The notes beneath the pieces were generated by a model. It did no database searches, had not been told where the DNA came from, and was given only the letters and a program-made list of their open reading frames with translations. A DNA stretch of 8,768 bases, from contig DATDVT010000011.1 of NCBI GenBank assembly GCA_035289905.1, forward strand, positions 1 to 8,768, given 5' to 3'. Shown piece by piece: positions 1 to 6,681 of the stretch (the first letter of the stretch is position 1; each line of letters starts with the position of its first letter). The translations under genes were made by a program, and so were the position numbers. The DNA comes from DATDVT01 sp035289905 (lineage in GTDB: Archaea; Nanobdellota; Nanobdellia; SCGC-AAA011-G17; GW2011-AR18).

Positions 1-7
1 ATATAAA

Positions 8-250
8 ATGAAAGGTCCAATGAGAGTCTATTATGATGAAGAAAGTGATTTCTTAGAGATATCTGTAGGTAAACCCACAAATTGCTATGCTGAAGAAGTT
101 GAACCAGGAGTTTTTATTAGAATGGATGAAAAGACAAAAGAAGTTAAAAGCGTAGGGATATTTAGCTTCAAAAAAAGATCTAAGGATTTAAAAGATATTA
201 AACTAAAATTACCTGTAGACGTTAATTTCTCAATACCAATGAATTCTTAA
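8..250 (+). CDS. Small DUF2283-like protein
   Basis: This encodes an 80-residue soluble protein with no membrane segment. The core resembles DUF2283: an opening strand with the pattern MRVYYDEESD, then an acidic stretch ending in EPGVFIRMDE, then KSVGIFSF, matching the family layout of a Tyr-Asp opening, a 'pGv.v..d' middle and a final 'v.Gi' strand. Family members usually open with Met-Lys/Arg-x-x-Tyr-Asp, so the second ATG at position 20 may be the real start, giving 76 residues. The ATG at 8 is kept because nothing excludes it and the upstream region is cut by the window edge. The tail after about residue 57 is Lys/Asp-rich. DUF2283 proteins have no firm biochemical role; some are thought to be encoded beside small toxin-like partners, but no partner is visible downstream. 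It is separated by 86 bases from the glycan operon and is probably unrelated to it. Confidence 0.8.
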   Translation: MKGPMRVYYDEESDFLEISVGKPTNCYAEEVEPGVFIRMDEKTKEVKSVGIFSFKKRSKDLKDIKLKLPVDVNFSIPMNS

Positions 251-260
251 TAACTAAATT

Positions 261-298
261 AGAAATTTATAATATACATTATAGCATATATAATTTCT
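261..298. repeat. Imperfect AT-rich inverted repeat
   Basis: AGAAATT at 261-267 is matched by its reverse complement AATTTCT at 292-298. With one-base bulges the pairing continues inwards as ATA (269-271) with TAT (289-291) and TAT (273-275) with ATA (286-288), leaving a loop of about ten bases. The stem contains almost only A-T pairs and no T-run follows on the plus strand, so it is a weak candidate terminator for the small upstream gene. It could also be an operator-like palindrome, because it contains the TATA-like element at 287-294. The match is seen in the sequence; any function is inference. Confidence 0.3.
287..294 (+). promoter_or_regulatory. TATA-like element upstream of glycan operon
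   Basis: The run TATATAAT lies 43 bases before the first ATG of the operon. Read as an archaeal TATA box, it would place transcription start near 315-317 and give a leader of about 20 bases without a ribosome-binding site. Read as bacterial, the last six bases are a perfect -10 hexamer, with a 4/6 match (TTTATA, 266-271) to the -35 consensus 17 bases upstream. The region is so AT-rich that chance matches are expected. This is the only gap of any size before the six-gene train, so a promoter is expected somewhere here. Confidence 0.3.
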
Positions 299-336
299 TA
301 AATAACTTTATCATTTTATAGTAAGAACTAAAAAAT

Positions 337-1260
337 ATGGACCTTAGTATAGTAATTCCTGTATATAATGAAGAAAAAAATGTAGCTTTGCTTCATCAAA
401 CTATTAGAAATACTTTAGATAAAACTGATTTTAAATATGAAATTATATTTGTTGATGATGGAAGTACTGATAATACTTTTAATATCTTAAATAACTTAAA
501 AAAAGTAAAAATAATCAAATTTAGAAAGAATTTTGGACAAACTGCTGCTATGATGGCTGGCTTTGAAAATTCTAATGGAAAAGTAATTGTAAGCTTAGAT
601 GGGGATTTGCAAAATGATCCTAGTGATATTCCTAAATTATTAGATAAGTTAAATGAAGGTTATGATGTAGTTTCTGGCTGGCGTTATAATAGACAAGATT
701 CATTTGGAAAAAAAACTTTTTCTAAAATTGCTAATTCTTTTCGGCAATTATTAGTTAAAGACCCAATTCATGATTCTGGATGTTCATTAAGAGCTTATAA
801 AAAAGAATGCTTTTCAGATTTGCAATTGCATGGAGAAATGCACAGATATATTCCTGCGATATTGGCTTGGAAAGGCTTTAAGTTAGATGAAGTTAAAGTA
901 AATCATCTTCCTAGAAAATTTGGAAAAACAAAATATAATATGTGGAGGGTATTAAAAGGTTTTATGGATTTAATTAATGTATGGTTCTGGCGTAAATATA
1001 GTAATAGACCTCTTCATATATTTGGTGGATTTGGAATAATATTAAGTCTTCTAGGATTTATTTTAGGATTATCTTTAATAGTTGCAAGACAATTTTATGG
1101 TTTATCTTTAGGACAGTCACAATTACCTTTGCTTGCTGTATTAATGGTTGTAATAGGCGTCCAATTCTTTATATCCGGATTAATGGCAGATATATCTATA
1201 AAAAACTATTATAGTAATGGAAGAAGAACATATTCTATTGAGAAGATTGTGGAAAAATGA
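337..1260 (+). CDS. GT2 polyprenol-phosphate sugar synthase-like
   Basis: This is a 307-residue family 2 glycosyltransferase of the DPM1/GtrB/ArnC-like group. Such enzymes move one sugar from a nucleotide donor to dolichol or undecaprenyl phosphate on the cytoplasmic face of the membrane. The GT-A domain covers about residues 1-215: IPVYNEE (7-13), VDDGSTD (39-45), RKNFGQTAAMMAGF (63-76), and the metal-binding DGD at 88-90 followed by LQNDP. HDSGCSLRAY (145-154) and RKFGKTKY (193-200) are typical of this subgroup. Two membrane helices follow at about 228-249 and 261-283, the classic C-terminal hairpin of the type with two membrane passes. The start at 337 puts SIVIPVYNEE at the very N-terminus, as the family expects, although no Shine-Dalgarno is present. 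It is the first gene of the operon and overlaps the next by ATGA. The sugar cannot be told from sequence. It is a plausible donor-maker for the GT-C protein at the far end of the window. Confidence 0.92.
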   Translation: MDLSIVIPVYNEEKNVALLHQTIRNTLDKTDFKYEIIFVDDGSTDNTFNILNNLKKVKIIKFRKNFGQTAAMMAGFENSNGKVIVSLDGDLQNDPSDIPKLLDKLNEGYDVVSGWRYNRQDSFGKKTFSKIANSFRQLLVKDPIHDSGCSLRAYKKECFSDLQLHGEMHRYIPAILAWKGFKLDEVKVNHLPRKFGKTKYNMWRVLKGFMDLINVWFWRKYSNRPLHIFGGFGIILSLLGFILGLSLIVARQFYGLSLGQSQLPLLAVLMVVIGVQFFISGLMADISIKNYYSNGRRTYSIEKIVEK

Positions 1261-2360
1261 GAATACTTATGTTAAACTATGAATTTCCTCCTTTAGGTGG
1301 AGGTGCTTCTCCTGTATCTTATGAAATTGCAAAAGGATATGTTAAGTTAGGACATTCTGTTGATGTTGTTACAATGAGTTATAAGAATTTGCCAAAATAT
1401 GAAGTTGTTGATGGTATTAATGTTTATAGAGTTCCTTGTTTAAGAAGTAAAAAAGAAATATGCCATCCTCATGAAATGTTTTCTTATATTATTTCTGCAA
1501 AAAGATTTCTAAAAGAACACATGAAAAAAAATAAATATGACATTAACCACACTCACTTTATTATCCCTACTGGGTATATTGCACTTTGGTTAAAGAAAAA
1601 TTATCAACTTCCTTATATTGTAACCTCGCATGGAAGTGATGTTATTGGCTACAATAAAAGATTCAAATATTTTTATCCTTTCTTAATAAATAATTGGAAA
1701 AGAATAATAAAAGAAGCAAAATATGTTACAACACCTTCTAAATTTTTGCAAAATGAAATTAAGAGACACACAGATGAGGGTAGTTTTGTTGTTATCCCAA
1801 ATGGAATTGACAAAAATAAGTTTAAACCTATGAAAAAAGAAAAGAAAATATTGATTGTTAGTAGGTTGTTTGAAAACAAAGGTGTTCAAGATATAATAGA
1901 AGCCTTATCAGACAATGAATTAAGGGAAGAGCTTGAGAAAGAGGATTGGAAGGTAACCATTGTTGGAGATGGTCCGTATGGATCATATTTAAAAAGTTTA
2001 GCAAAACAAAAGAATCTTAATGATATTGTAACCTTTAAAGGCTGGCTCAACAATAACAGCAAAGAAATAAAGGAGCTTTATGGGAGATCCAAGATATTTA
2101 TTTCTGCAAGTTATTTTGAGAGTTTTGGATTAACATTGCTTGAAGCAATTTCTGCAGGATGTTACTCACTAGTATCTAATATTGAAGGGTATAGAGAAAT
2201 TTTAAGGGATAATAGATATTTTTTTGAAACGAAAAATATTGATGATTTAAAGAGTAAGATTAAAATTTTAATAAATGAAAAAAATATTAAAAAGATTAGG
2301 ATAAGTAACCAATTTCATTGGAGTATTATAATAAATAAATACTTGGGAGTTTTGAGATGA
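1257..2360 (+). CDS. GT4 family glycosyltransferase
   Basis: This is a 367-residue GT-B fold retaining glycosyltransferase of family GT4, predicted cytoplasmic or membrane-associated, with no transmembrane helix. The N-terminal Rossmann domain starts with MRILMLNYEFPP and the glycine-rich acceptor-side loop PLGGGA (12-17), and it carries TSHGSD at 123-128. The linker PNGID at 181-185 leads into the nucleotide-sugar domain: VSRLFENKG (201-209, with the expected Arg203 and Lys208), GDGP at 237-240, and the EX7E motif Glu288/Glu296 inside ESFGLTLLEA. Length and motif order are normal and every expected motif is present, so the enzyme should be active. It most likely adds one sugar to a lipid-linked intermediate; donor and acceptor are unknown. 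Its ATG overlaps the previous stop by four bases, and its own stop overlaps the next start the same way, implying translational coupling. Confidence 0.94.
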   Translation: MRILMLNYEFPPLGGGASPVSYEIAKGYVKLGHSVDVVTMSYKNLPKYEVVDGINVYRVPCLRSKKEICHPHEMFSYIISAKRFLKEHMKKNKYDINHTHFIIPTGYIALWLKKNYQLPYIVTSHGSDVIGYNKRFKYFYPFLINNWKRIIKEAKYVTTPSKFLQNEIKRHTDEGSFVVIPNGIDKNKFKPMKKEKKILIVSRLFENKGVQDIIEALSDNELREELEKEDWKVTIVGDGPYGSYLKSLAKQKNLNDIVTFKGWLNNNSKEIKELYGRSKIFISASYFESFGLTLLEAISAGCYSLVSNIEGYREILRDNRYFFETKNIDDLKSKIKILINEKNIKKIRISNQFHWSIIINKYLGVLR

Positions 2361-3415
2361 AAAAAGAAAGAAAAATAGAATTTAGTTTAATTATTTGCGG
2401 TTATAATGAAGAAAAAAATTTAGATTCATGCATAAAATCGTGCTTAAATCAAAATTATCCAAAAAATAAATATGAAATAATTTATGTTGATAATAATTCC
2501 AATGATAATTCATTAAAAATTGCCAAAAAATATCCAATAATAGTATTTACAGAAAAAAAACAAGGATTATCCGAAGCTAGGAATTGCGGGATTAAAAATT
2601 CAAAAGGAGAAATACTTGTTTTTTTAGATGCTGATTTAAAATTAGAGCAAAATTATTTGAAATTTCATGAAGAAACTTTTAAGAATAAACAAATTGGTGC
2701 AGGTGGAGGAAAAGTTTTACCCTTAATAAAAACATGGATTTCTGATTATTTAGGAGTTTCTTTATTTGAAGGATATCCTAGATATAAATCTTTTAAACAA
2801 ATTTCAACTTATCCGGGTTGTAACCTATCCATAAAAAGAGAAGTCCTTAAAAAAGTAGGCTTGTTTAGAGAGAATTTAATAACCTCTGCAGGGATTACAA
2901 GATTTGCAGAGGATAAAGAAATGTGTGAGAGAATAAGAAAGAATGGATATAAAATACTCTACAATCCAAAGGCAATGGTTTATCATAAAAATACCTTCCG
3001 GTTTAAAAAATTGATAATGATTTGGATTAAAGGAGCAAAGGGGAGATTAAACATGATAAGATTAGGTAAAAAAGACCTCTTTAGTTCACTATTTAAGTTT
3101 AACACACCACTGATTTATCTATTCTTAATGCTCGTATCTCTAGTTCTAAATTTAAAAATTGGACTATTTTTATTTATAGTCCCTTTAGTAATATTAATAT
3201 TTTTATGTATAAAGTCATTTTTTGAAACTAATTTAAAATTTCAAAGTTTTTTAGTAAAACCTATAATGGATAGTCTATCCATTTTAATAATAAATTTATC
3301 TATTATCTATTATAGATTAAATAAAAGTTACTCAACTTTTGGGCAAGACCAAACTCCAAAACTGAAACGAACTTCCCATGCAAGACTCTCAAGTATTGCA
3401 ATAAATGAAAAATGA
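2357..3415 (+). CDS. Membrane-anchored GT2 glycosyltransferase
   Basis: This is a 352-residue family 2 glycosyltransferase. The GT-A domain spans about residues 8-240: IICGYNEE (12-19), YVDNNSND (43-50), GLSEARNCGI (70-79), the metal-binding DAD at 91-93, PGCNLSIKR (153-161), and AEDKE at 184-188, the usual site of the catalytic-base acid cluster. His210 follows in MVYH. Two or three hydrophobic helices follow (about 250-266, 268-287 and 300-318), anchoring the enzyme so that the active site faces the cytoplasm. The start ATG overlaps the GT4 stop and is the only one in the operon with a plausible ribosome-binding sequence (GGGAG at 2345-2349, seven bases upstream). The final 24 residues lie beyond the last helix and are encoded by a patch with 45% G+C (3341-3400), unlike the rest of the gene. 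The transferred sugar is unknown. Confidence 0.92.
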   Translation: MKKERKIEFSLIICGYNEEKNLDSCIKSCLNQNYPKNKYEIIYVDNNSNDNSLKIAKKYPIIVFTEKKQGLSEARNCGIKNSKGEILVFLDADLKLEQNYLKFHEETFKNKQIGAGGGKVLPLIKTWISDYLGVSLFEGYPRYKSFKQISTYPGCNLSIKREVLKKVGLFRENLITSAGITRFAEDKEMCERIRKNGYKILYNPKAMVYHKNTFRFKKLIMIWIKGAKGRLNMIRLGKKDLFSSLFKFNTPLIYLFLMLVSLVLNLKIGLFLFIVPLVILIFLCIKSFFETNLKFQSFLVKPIMDSLSILIINLSIIYYRLNKSYSTFGQDQTPKLKRTSHARLSSIAINEK

Positions 3416-4383
3416 AATCTAAATATCCATTAATAAGTGTTGTAATGTTAAATTACAATGGATTAAAATACCTAAGGAGGACCATACCACCCATTCTAAA
3501 ATTAGATTATCCAAATTATAAATTCATAATTGTTGACAATGGATCAACAGATGGGAGTGTGGGGTTCATAAAGAAGTTTAAGAATATTATATTGATAGAG
3601 AATGGAGAAAATTGGGGTTATTCCGAGGGAAAAAATATTGGTGTTAAGAATGCACGTGGGGAATATACTCTATTATTAGATAATGACATTTTAATAAATG
3701 ACAAAAAAATATTAAAAAATATACTAGAAGAATATAAAAAAATGTTAAAAATAGCTTTTTTAAGTTTACCTATGATAAATATTGGGGAAATTAAAACAAA
3801 ATTATACACTTACGGGTTTAGTTTATTTGGACCGTTATATAATAAACCTGAATCTATGAAAGTAATTACTAAAAACATACCTTATCTATCTGGAGCACCA
3901 ATGGGAGGAAACATATTTTTTAAAAGGTCTATCTGGAATGAGATAGGGGATTATGACAACTCACAACCTTATTATTTAGACGATTTAGATATTGGTGCTA
4001 GATCCTACTTATTTGGATATAAGAATTATGTTTTTCCATCAATTAGTCTAGTTCATATAGAAGAAAAAAGGAACTCTAATTTAGATAATTGGTCTTGGAA
4101 ATACAGATTTTTCTTTTCTGGAATATCTAGGACAATAATCAAGAGTTATAGAATAAAAAATATAATATTTAGATACCCAATTTTTATGATATATTCTATA
4201 TTAAAAACACTAAAATATTCATATAAGTTTAAATCTTTTAAACCAACATTTTCTTATATTTATTCTATTGGATTATTTCTAAAGAACCTTCCTGATACGC
4301 TTAAACAAAGAAAAATCCTTCAATCAAGGCGTGTAATCAAAGAAGATATTTTCCTAAAAATAAGACCTCCAAAGTTCGATTAA
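3412..4383 (+). CDS. GT2 glycosyltransferase, rhamnosyltransferase-like
   Basis: This is a 323-residue family 2 glycosyltransferase of the group often annotated as rhamnosyltransferase-like (WbbL/RfbF type). Motifs are VVMLNYNG (10-17), VDNGSTDGS (41-49), ENWGYSEGKNIG (66-77), the metal-binding DND at 90-92, LSGAPMGGNIFF (159-170), and the acidic DDLDIG at 190-195, where the catalytic base is expected, followed by VHIEEKR (214-220). The C-terminal 80 residues are basic and aromatic with hydrophobic stretches (about 251-265 and 279-290) that could associate with the membrane but are not convincing full spans. The start overlaps the previous stop as ATGA and lacks a Shine-Dalgarno. A perfect AAGGAGG at 3474-3480 is inside the coding region with no start codon after it. 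The group name does not prove rhamnose as substrate. It acts in the same cytoplasmic assembly pathway as its neighbours. Confidence 0.9.
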   Translation: MKSKYPLISVVMLNYNGLKYLRRTIPPILKLDYPNYKFIIVDNGSTDGSVGFIKKFKNIILIENGENWGYSEGKNIGVKNARGEYTLLLDNDILINDKKILKNILEEYKKMLKIAFLSLPMINIGEIKTKLYTYGFSLFGPLYNKPESMKVITKNIPYLSGAPMGGNIFFKRSIWNEIGDYDNSQPYYLDDLDIGARSYLFGYKNYVFPSISLVHIEEKRNSNLDNWSWKYRFFFSGISRTIIKSYRIKNIIFRYPIFMIYSILKTLKYSYKFKSFKPTFSYIYSIGLFLKNLPDTLKQRKILQSRRVIKEDIFLKIRPPKFD

Positions 4384-4390
4384 ACAAAAA

Positions 4391-5677
4391 ATGACATCTT
4401 ATAAACTCTACCACACCCACCGAGAAACAATTCACAACTTCCTCTGGCGAAGCCTTCAAATATTTGGAAAGCAAGGAATAATCTTCTTGATATTTATCTT
4501 ATGTGCAAAACTACTTACCCCTTATGACTTTGGAATATATAATTATGTTCTTGCAATAATATTTTTTCTAATAATATTTGGAGATTTTGGGATATCCACT
4601 GCAACATCAAAATATGTTGCGGAATATAATGTAACAGATAGAGAAAAATTAAAATCTGTGTTGTTTAATTCAGGAATTATAATTTTAAGCCTGACAATTC
4701 TAATAACAATAATTACTTTAATTTTTGGAAAATTATATTTGCAAGATAAATATACTTATATATTATATATTTTGCCATTAATCTTTCTTGCACCCATAAC
4801 TTCTCTATATGATGGGGTATACAGAGGTTTAAAGAAGTTCAAACAACTTTCAATTATAACATTAATTGTAGGAATTTTGTCATTAAGTTTTGTTTATATC
4901 TTTATCAAGCAATATGGATTAATAGGAGCTTTAATATCTCAAAATTTGTTTTATGTATTGCTTTTAATCGGATTAGCTCTTGGTTACAGAGATTTTAGTT
5001 TCAAGCTTAACAAGGAAGTGATGAAGACAGTTGCAACTTATTCTTTATTAGCAGGTTTAGCAGATTTAGGAATTTTTCTTTATATAAGGGCAGACATAGT
5101 AATATTAGGGTTATTTAATTATATCAATGAAATTGCTTATTATGAATTAGCGAATAGAATATTTATGTTATTAGCCTTGCCCTTTGCTATATTCAGTCAA
5201 GTAATAGCACCAAATATAACAAGGTTATTTGTTAATAAAGAATACAATAAAATAAAATTTGTAATTAAAAGATATTTTATATATTCTATAATTATTGCTG
5301 CAATAATTTCATTATTGTCATATCTAATAGTAAAACCATTAATAATATATTTTTTACCACATTATGATAATAATTATTTTTATTTATTTTTTAATCTATT
5401 ACTTATTATATTCCCAATTAGAGTATTTGGAACAATCTTAGCTACATCTTTTATTGTGAGTACAGGAAATGCAAAAATAATAACCTATAACAATTTATTA
5501 TTTGGAATCTTAAATGTAGTTATGGATGTCATATTTATTTATTTATTTGGTTTTGTAGGGGTGATATATTCAACAATAATCTTGGGGTATATATCTGTTT
5601 TAATAGCATATTATTATTTTAATAAAAACATAAATCTCAAAAATGAAAAATCCAAAAACATCAATAATAATTCTTAA
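4391..5677 (+). CDS. Wzx/RfbX-type polysaccharide flippase (MOP superfamily)
   Basis: This is a 428-residue integral membrane protein with about 12 predicted helices (for example near 25-42, 50-66, 93-113, 121-140, 153-172, 178-197, 255-272, 294-312, 329-345, 366-385 and 390-408). The pattern LLTPYDFGIYNYVLAI (41-56), then GDFGISTA (64-71), and YRGLKKFK after the fourth helix (144-151) are characteristic of oligosaccharide flippases. It is expected to move a lipid-linked oligosaccharide from the cytoplasmic to the outer face. It lies among glycosyltransferases, as Wzx genes usually do. The gap to the previous gene is seven bases and there is no Shine-Dalgarno. The first 20 or so codons are unusual: they prefer C-ending codons and CGA, and 4401-4460 has 45% G+C. 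The Lys/Asn-rich tail (about 411-428) overlaps the next gene by 35 bases and is probably dispensable. Confidence 0.93.
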   Translation: MTSYKLYHTHRETIHNFLWRSLQIFGKQGIIFLIFILCAKLLTPYDFGIYNYVLAIIFFLIIFGDFGISTATSKYVAEYNVTDREKLKSVLFNSGIIILSLTILITIITLIFGKLYLQDKYTYILYILPLIFLAPITSLYDGVYRGLKKFKQLSIITLIVGILSLSFVYIFIKQYGLIGALISQNLFYVLLLIGLALGYRDFSFKLNKEVMKTVATYSLLAGLADLGIFLYIRADIVILGLFNYINEIAYYELANRIFMLLALPFAIFSQVIAPNITRLFVNKEYNKIKFVIKRYFIYSIIIAAIISLLSYLIVKPLIIYFLPHYDNNYFYLFFNLLLIIFPIRVFGTILATSFIVSTGNAKIITYNNLLFGILNVVMDVIFIYLFGFVGVIYSTIILGYISVLIAYYYFNKNINLKNEKSKNINNNS

Positions 5678-6494
5678 TTGGAATGGATGGGAGGATACAA
5701 TAGAATGTATTAATTCAATAAAGAAGGTATCTTATCCTAATTATGAAATCATTGTAGTAGATAATGCTTCAAAGGGGGATGATGTTAACATTTTAAGAAA
5801 TAAATTTTTGGATTCTATAAGGATAATAAAAAATAGAGAAAACTATGGTTTTGCAAAGGGTAATAACATAGCAATAAAACAAGTTCTAAAAGAAAATAAA
5901 TCAAAATATATTTTATTATTAAATAATGATACTGTAGTAGATAAGAATTTTCTAACTGAGTTAGTAAATTTTTCTGAAAAAGGTGAAAAGACAGCTATTG
6001 TAGGCCCAAAAATGTATTACTATAGTTACAATGAAAAGAAAAATGTAATTTGGTTTGGGGGTGGCAAAATAGACTGGAAAATATATCCCGGTTATCATCA
6101 TATTGATCAATTTAAAGAAGACAAAGAAAAAAACAAAGTAGAAAAAGCAAAAGAAGTTGATTGGATATCTGGGGCCTGTCTTATGATTAATCTAAAAAAA
6201 ATAAACCCATTATTAAAAGAAGATTATTATTTTGGCAATGAAGACATAGATAAATGTCTCAATGTTAAAAAAGAAGGCTTTGATATAATTTATGTTCCTA
6301 GAGCTATAATATGGCATAAGGTGGGTAGGAGTAGAAAAAAAATATTTATGAAAAATTTAAATGGAGACTTAACTAATTTTAGATTAATAAAAAATAACAA
6401 TCGTTTTTGGATGTTTTTGCTTCCATATTTTTCTATAGTAATATTGGGTAAATTTATCATAAGGCGTCTAAAAAACAATTCTCATTTAAAATGA
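5643..6494 (+). CDS. GT2 glycosyltransferase, rhamnosyltransferase-like
   Basis: This is a 283-residue family 2 glycosyltransferase, related in type to the gene at 3412 but clearly divergent from it. Motifs are SIIILNWNG (7-15), VVDNAS (38-43), RENYGFAKGNN (65-75), LLNNDT at 92-97 (NND in the DXD position, common in this group), WFGGGKIDW (137-145), WISGACLM (174-181), and FGNEDIDKC (197-205), the probable catalytic acidic cluster, followed by WHKVGRS (224-230). One hydrophobic segment at about 255-273 may anchor the C-terminus. The start at 5643 is supported by the motif starting seven residues in, the normal position for the family, even though it makes a 35-base overlap with the flippase in another frame. 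No Shine-Dalgarno is visible, so translation probably depends on coupling. It is the last gene of the operon. Sugar specificity is unknown. Confidence 0.92.
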   Translation: MKNPKTSIIILNWNGWEDTIECINSIKKVSYPNYEIIVVDNASKGDDVNILRNKFLDSIRIIKNRENYGFAKGNNIAIKQVLKENKSKYILLLNNDTVVDKNFLTELVNFSEKGEKTAIVGPKMYYYSYNEKKNVIWFGGGKIDWKIYPGYHHIDQFKEDKEKNKVEKAKEVDWISGACLMINLKKINPLLKEDYYFGNEDIDKCLNVKKEGFDIIYVPRAIIWHKVGRSRKKIFMKNLNGDLTNFRLIKNNNRFWMFLLPYFSIVILGKFIIRRLKNNSHLK

Positions 6495-6503
6495 ACAGTT
6501 AAG

Positions 6504-6532
6504 ATAGTTTGGGGTCATATTCAATAGTTTGG
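6504..6532. repeat. Pair of 9-base direct repeats, 20-base period
   Basis: ATAGTTTGG occurs at 6504-6512 and again at 6524-6532, an exact repeat with starts 20 bases apart, just after the last operon stop codon. Both copies are in noncoding DNA that is much richer in G and C than the adjoining genes. A 20-base period is about two helical turns, which would fit a protein-binding site, but it may also be chance or a decayed duplication. The repeat is seen directly; no function is claimed. Confidence 0.4.
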
Positions 6533-6563
6533 TACATTGGCCGTGTAAGTGCCCAAATCTTTT
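6528..6563 (+). terminator. Possible terminator of the glycan operon
   Basis: TTTG (6528-6531) can pair with CAAA (6554-6557), and GGC (6539-6541) with GCC (6551-6553), forming a bulged hairpin with a nine-base loop. TCTTTT follows at 6558-6563. It lies 34 bases after the operon stop, in the right place for a terminator of the plus-strand train, but the stem is short and interrupted and the T-run is only four bases plus one. An archaeal terminator would need only the T-rich stretch. Confidence 0.22.
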
Positions 6564-6604
6564 AAACGGGAAATTAATGATAATAAGACATGTTTCTGGT
6601 GGGC

Positions 6605-6638
6605 AAAAAAATAATTACAGTTGGTTGGTTCTAATTAC
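6605..6638 (-). terminator. Candidate terminator of the minus-strand GT-C gene
   Basis: On the minus strand, TAATTA (6637-6632) and TAATTA (6617-6612) are self-complementary, so they can form a six-pair stem around a 14-base loop, followed at once by seven T (A-run at 6611-6605). Pairing can extend by a G-T and two A-T pairs into the T-run. The site is 44-77 bases past the stop codon of the gene at 8697-6682. The stem has only A-T pairs, so as a bacterial intrinsic terminator it is weak; as an archaeal oligo-T terminator it is more credible. The same bases also form a direct repeat, TAATTAC at 6612-6618 and 6632-6638. Confidence 0.38.
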
Positions 6639-6681
6639 TTACTATTTTTGAGAAGATATTAATAGATTATTTGAATAGCGA

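Noticed and set aside
1673..1889. Minus-strand reading frames inside the GT4 gene and similar ones inside other genes
   Set aside because: They are short, low-complexity Phe/Ile-rich mirror frames of conserved glycosyltransferase coding sequence and show no family motif.
1257..3415. Alternative genetic code with TGA as an amino acid
   Set aside because: Three genes end in TGA exactly at ATGA overlaps with the next gene and a further gene (5643-6494) ends in TGA at the normal family length, so TGA is a stop. Tryptophan is encoded by TGG.
3474..3480. Perfect Shine-Dalgarno sequence AAGGAGG inside the gene at 3412
   Set aside because: No start codon follows at a usable distance and the surrounding frame encodes conserved GT2 sequence, so it is not a start site.
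5921..5930. NND instead of DXD in the last GT2 as a sign of inactivity
   Set aside because: The form LLNNDT is common in the rhamnosyltransferase-like GT2 group and the other catalytic motifs are intact.
3412..6494. Recent tandem duplication of the two rhamnosyltransferase-like GT2 genes
   Set aside because: Apart from the short family motifs the proteins differ widely in sequence and length, so they are distant paralogues or independent arrivals.
6508..6640. Possible tRNA or tRNA remnant, because TAGTTTGGTA resembles a D-loop and GGTTCTA resembles a T-loop
   Set aside because: No seven-pair acceptor stem, D-stem or five-pair anticodon stem can be drawn, and the two elements are too far apart for a normal tRNA.
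6577..6651. A 24-residue reading frame starting ATGATAATAAGACATG in the convergent gap, open upstream to 6508
   Set aside because: It is too short, has no ribosome-binding site or recognisable motif, and overlaps the candidate terminator of the convergent gene. I cannot support it as a gene.
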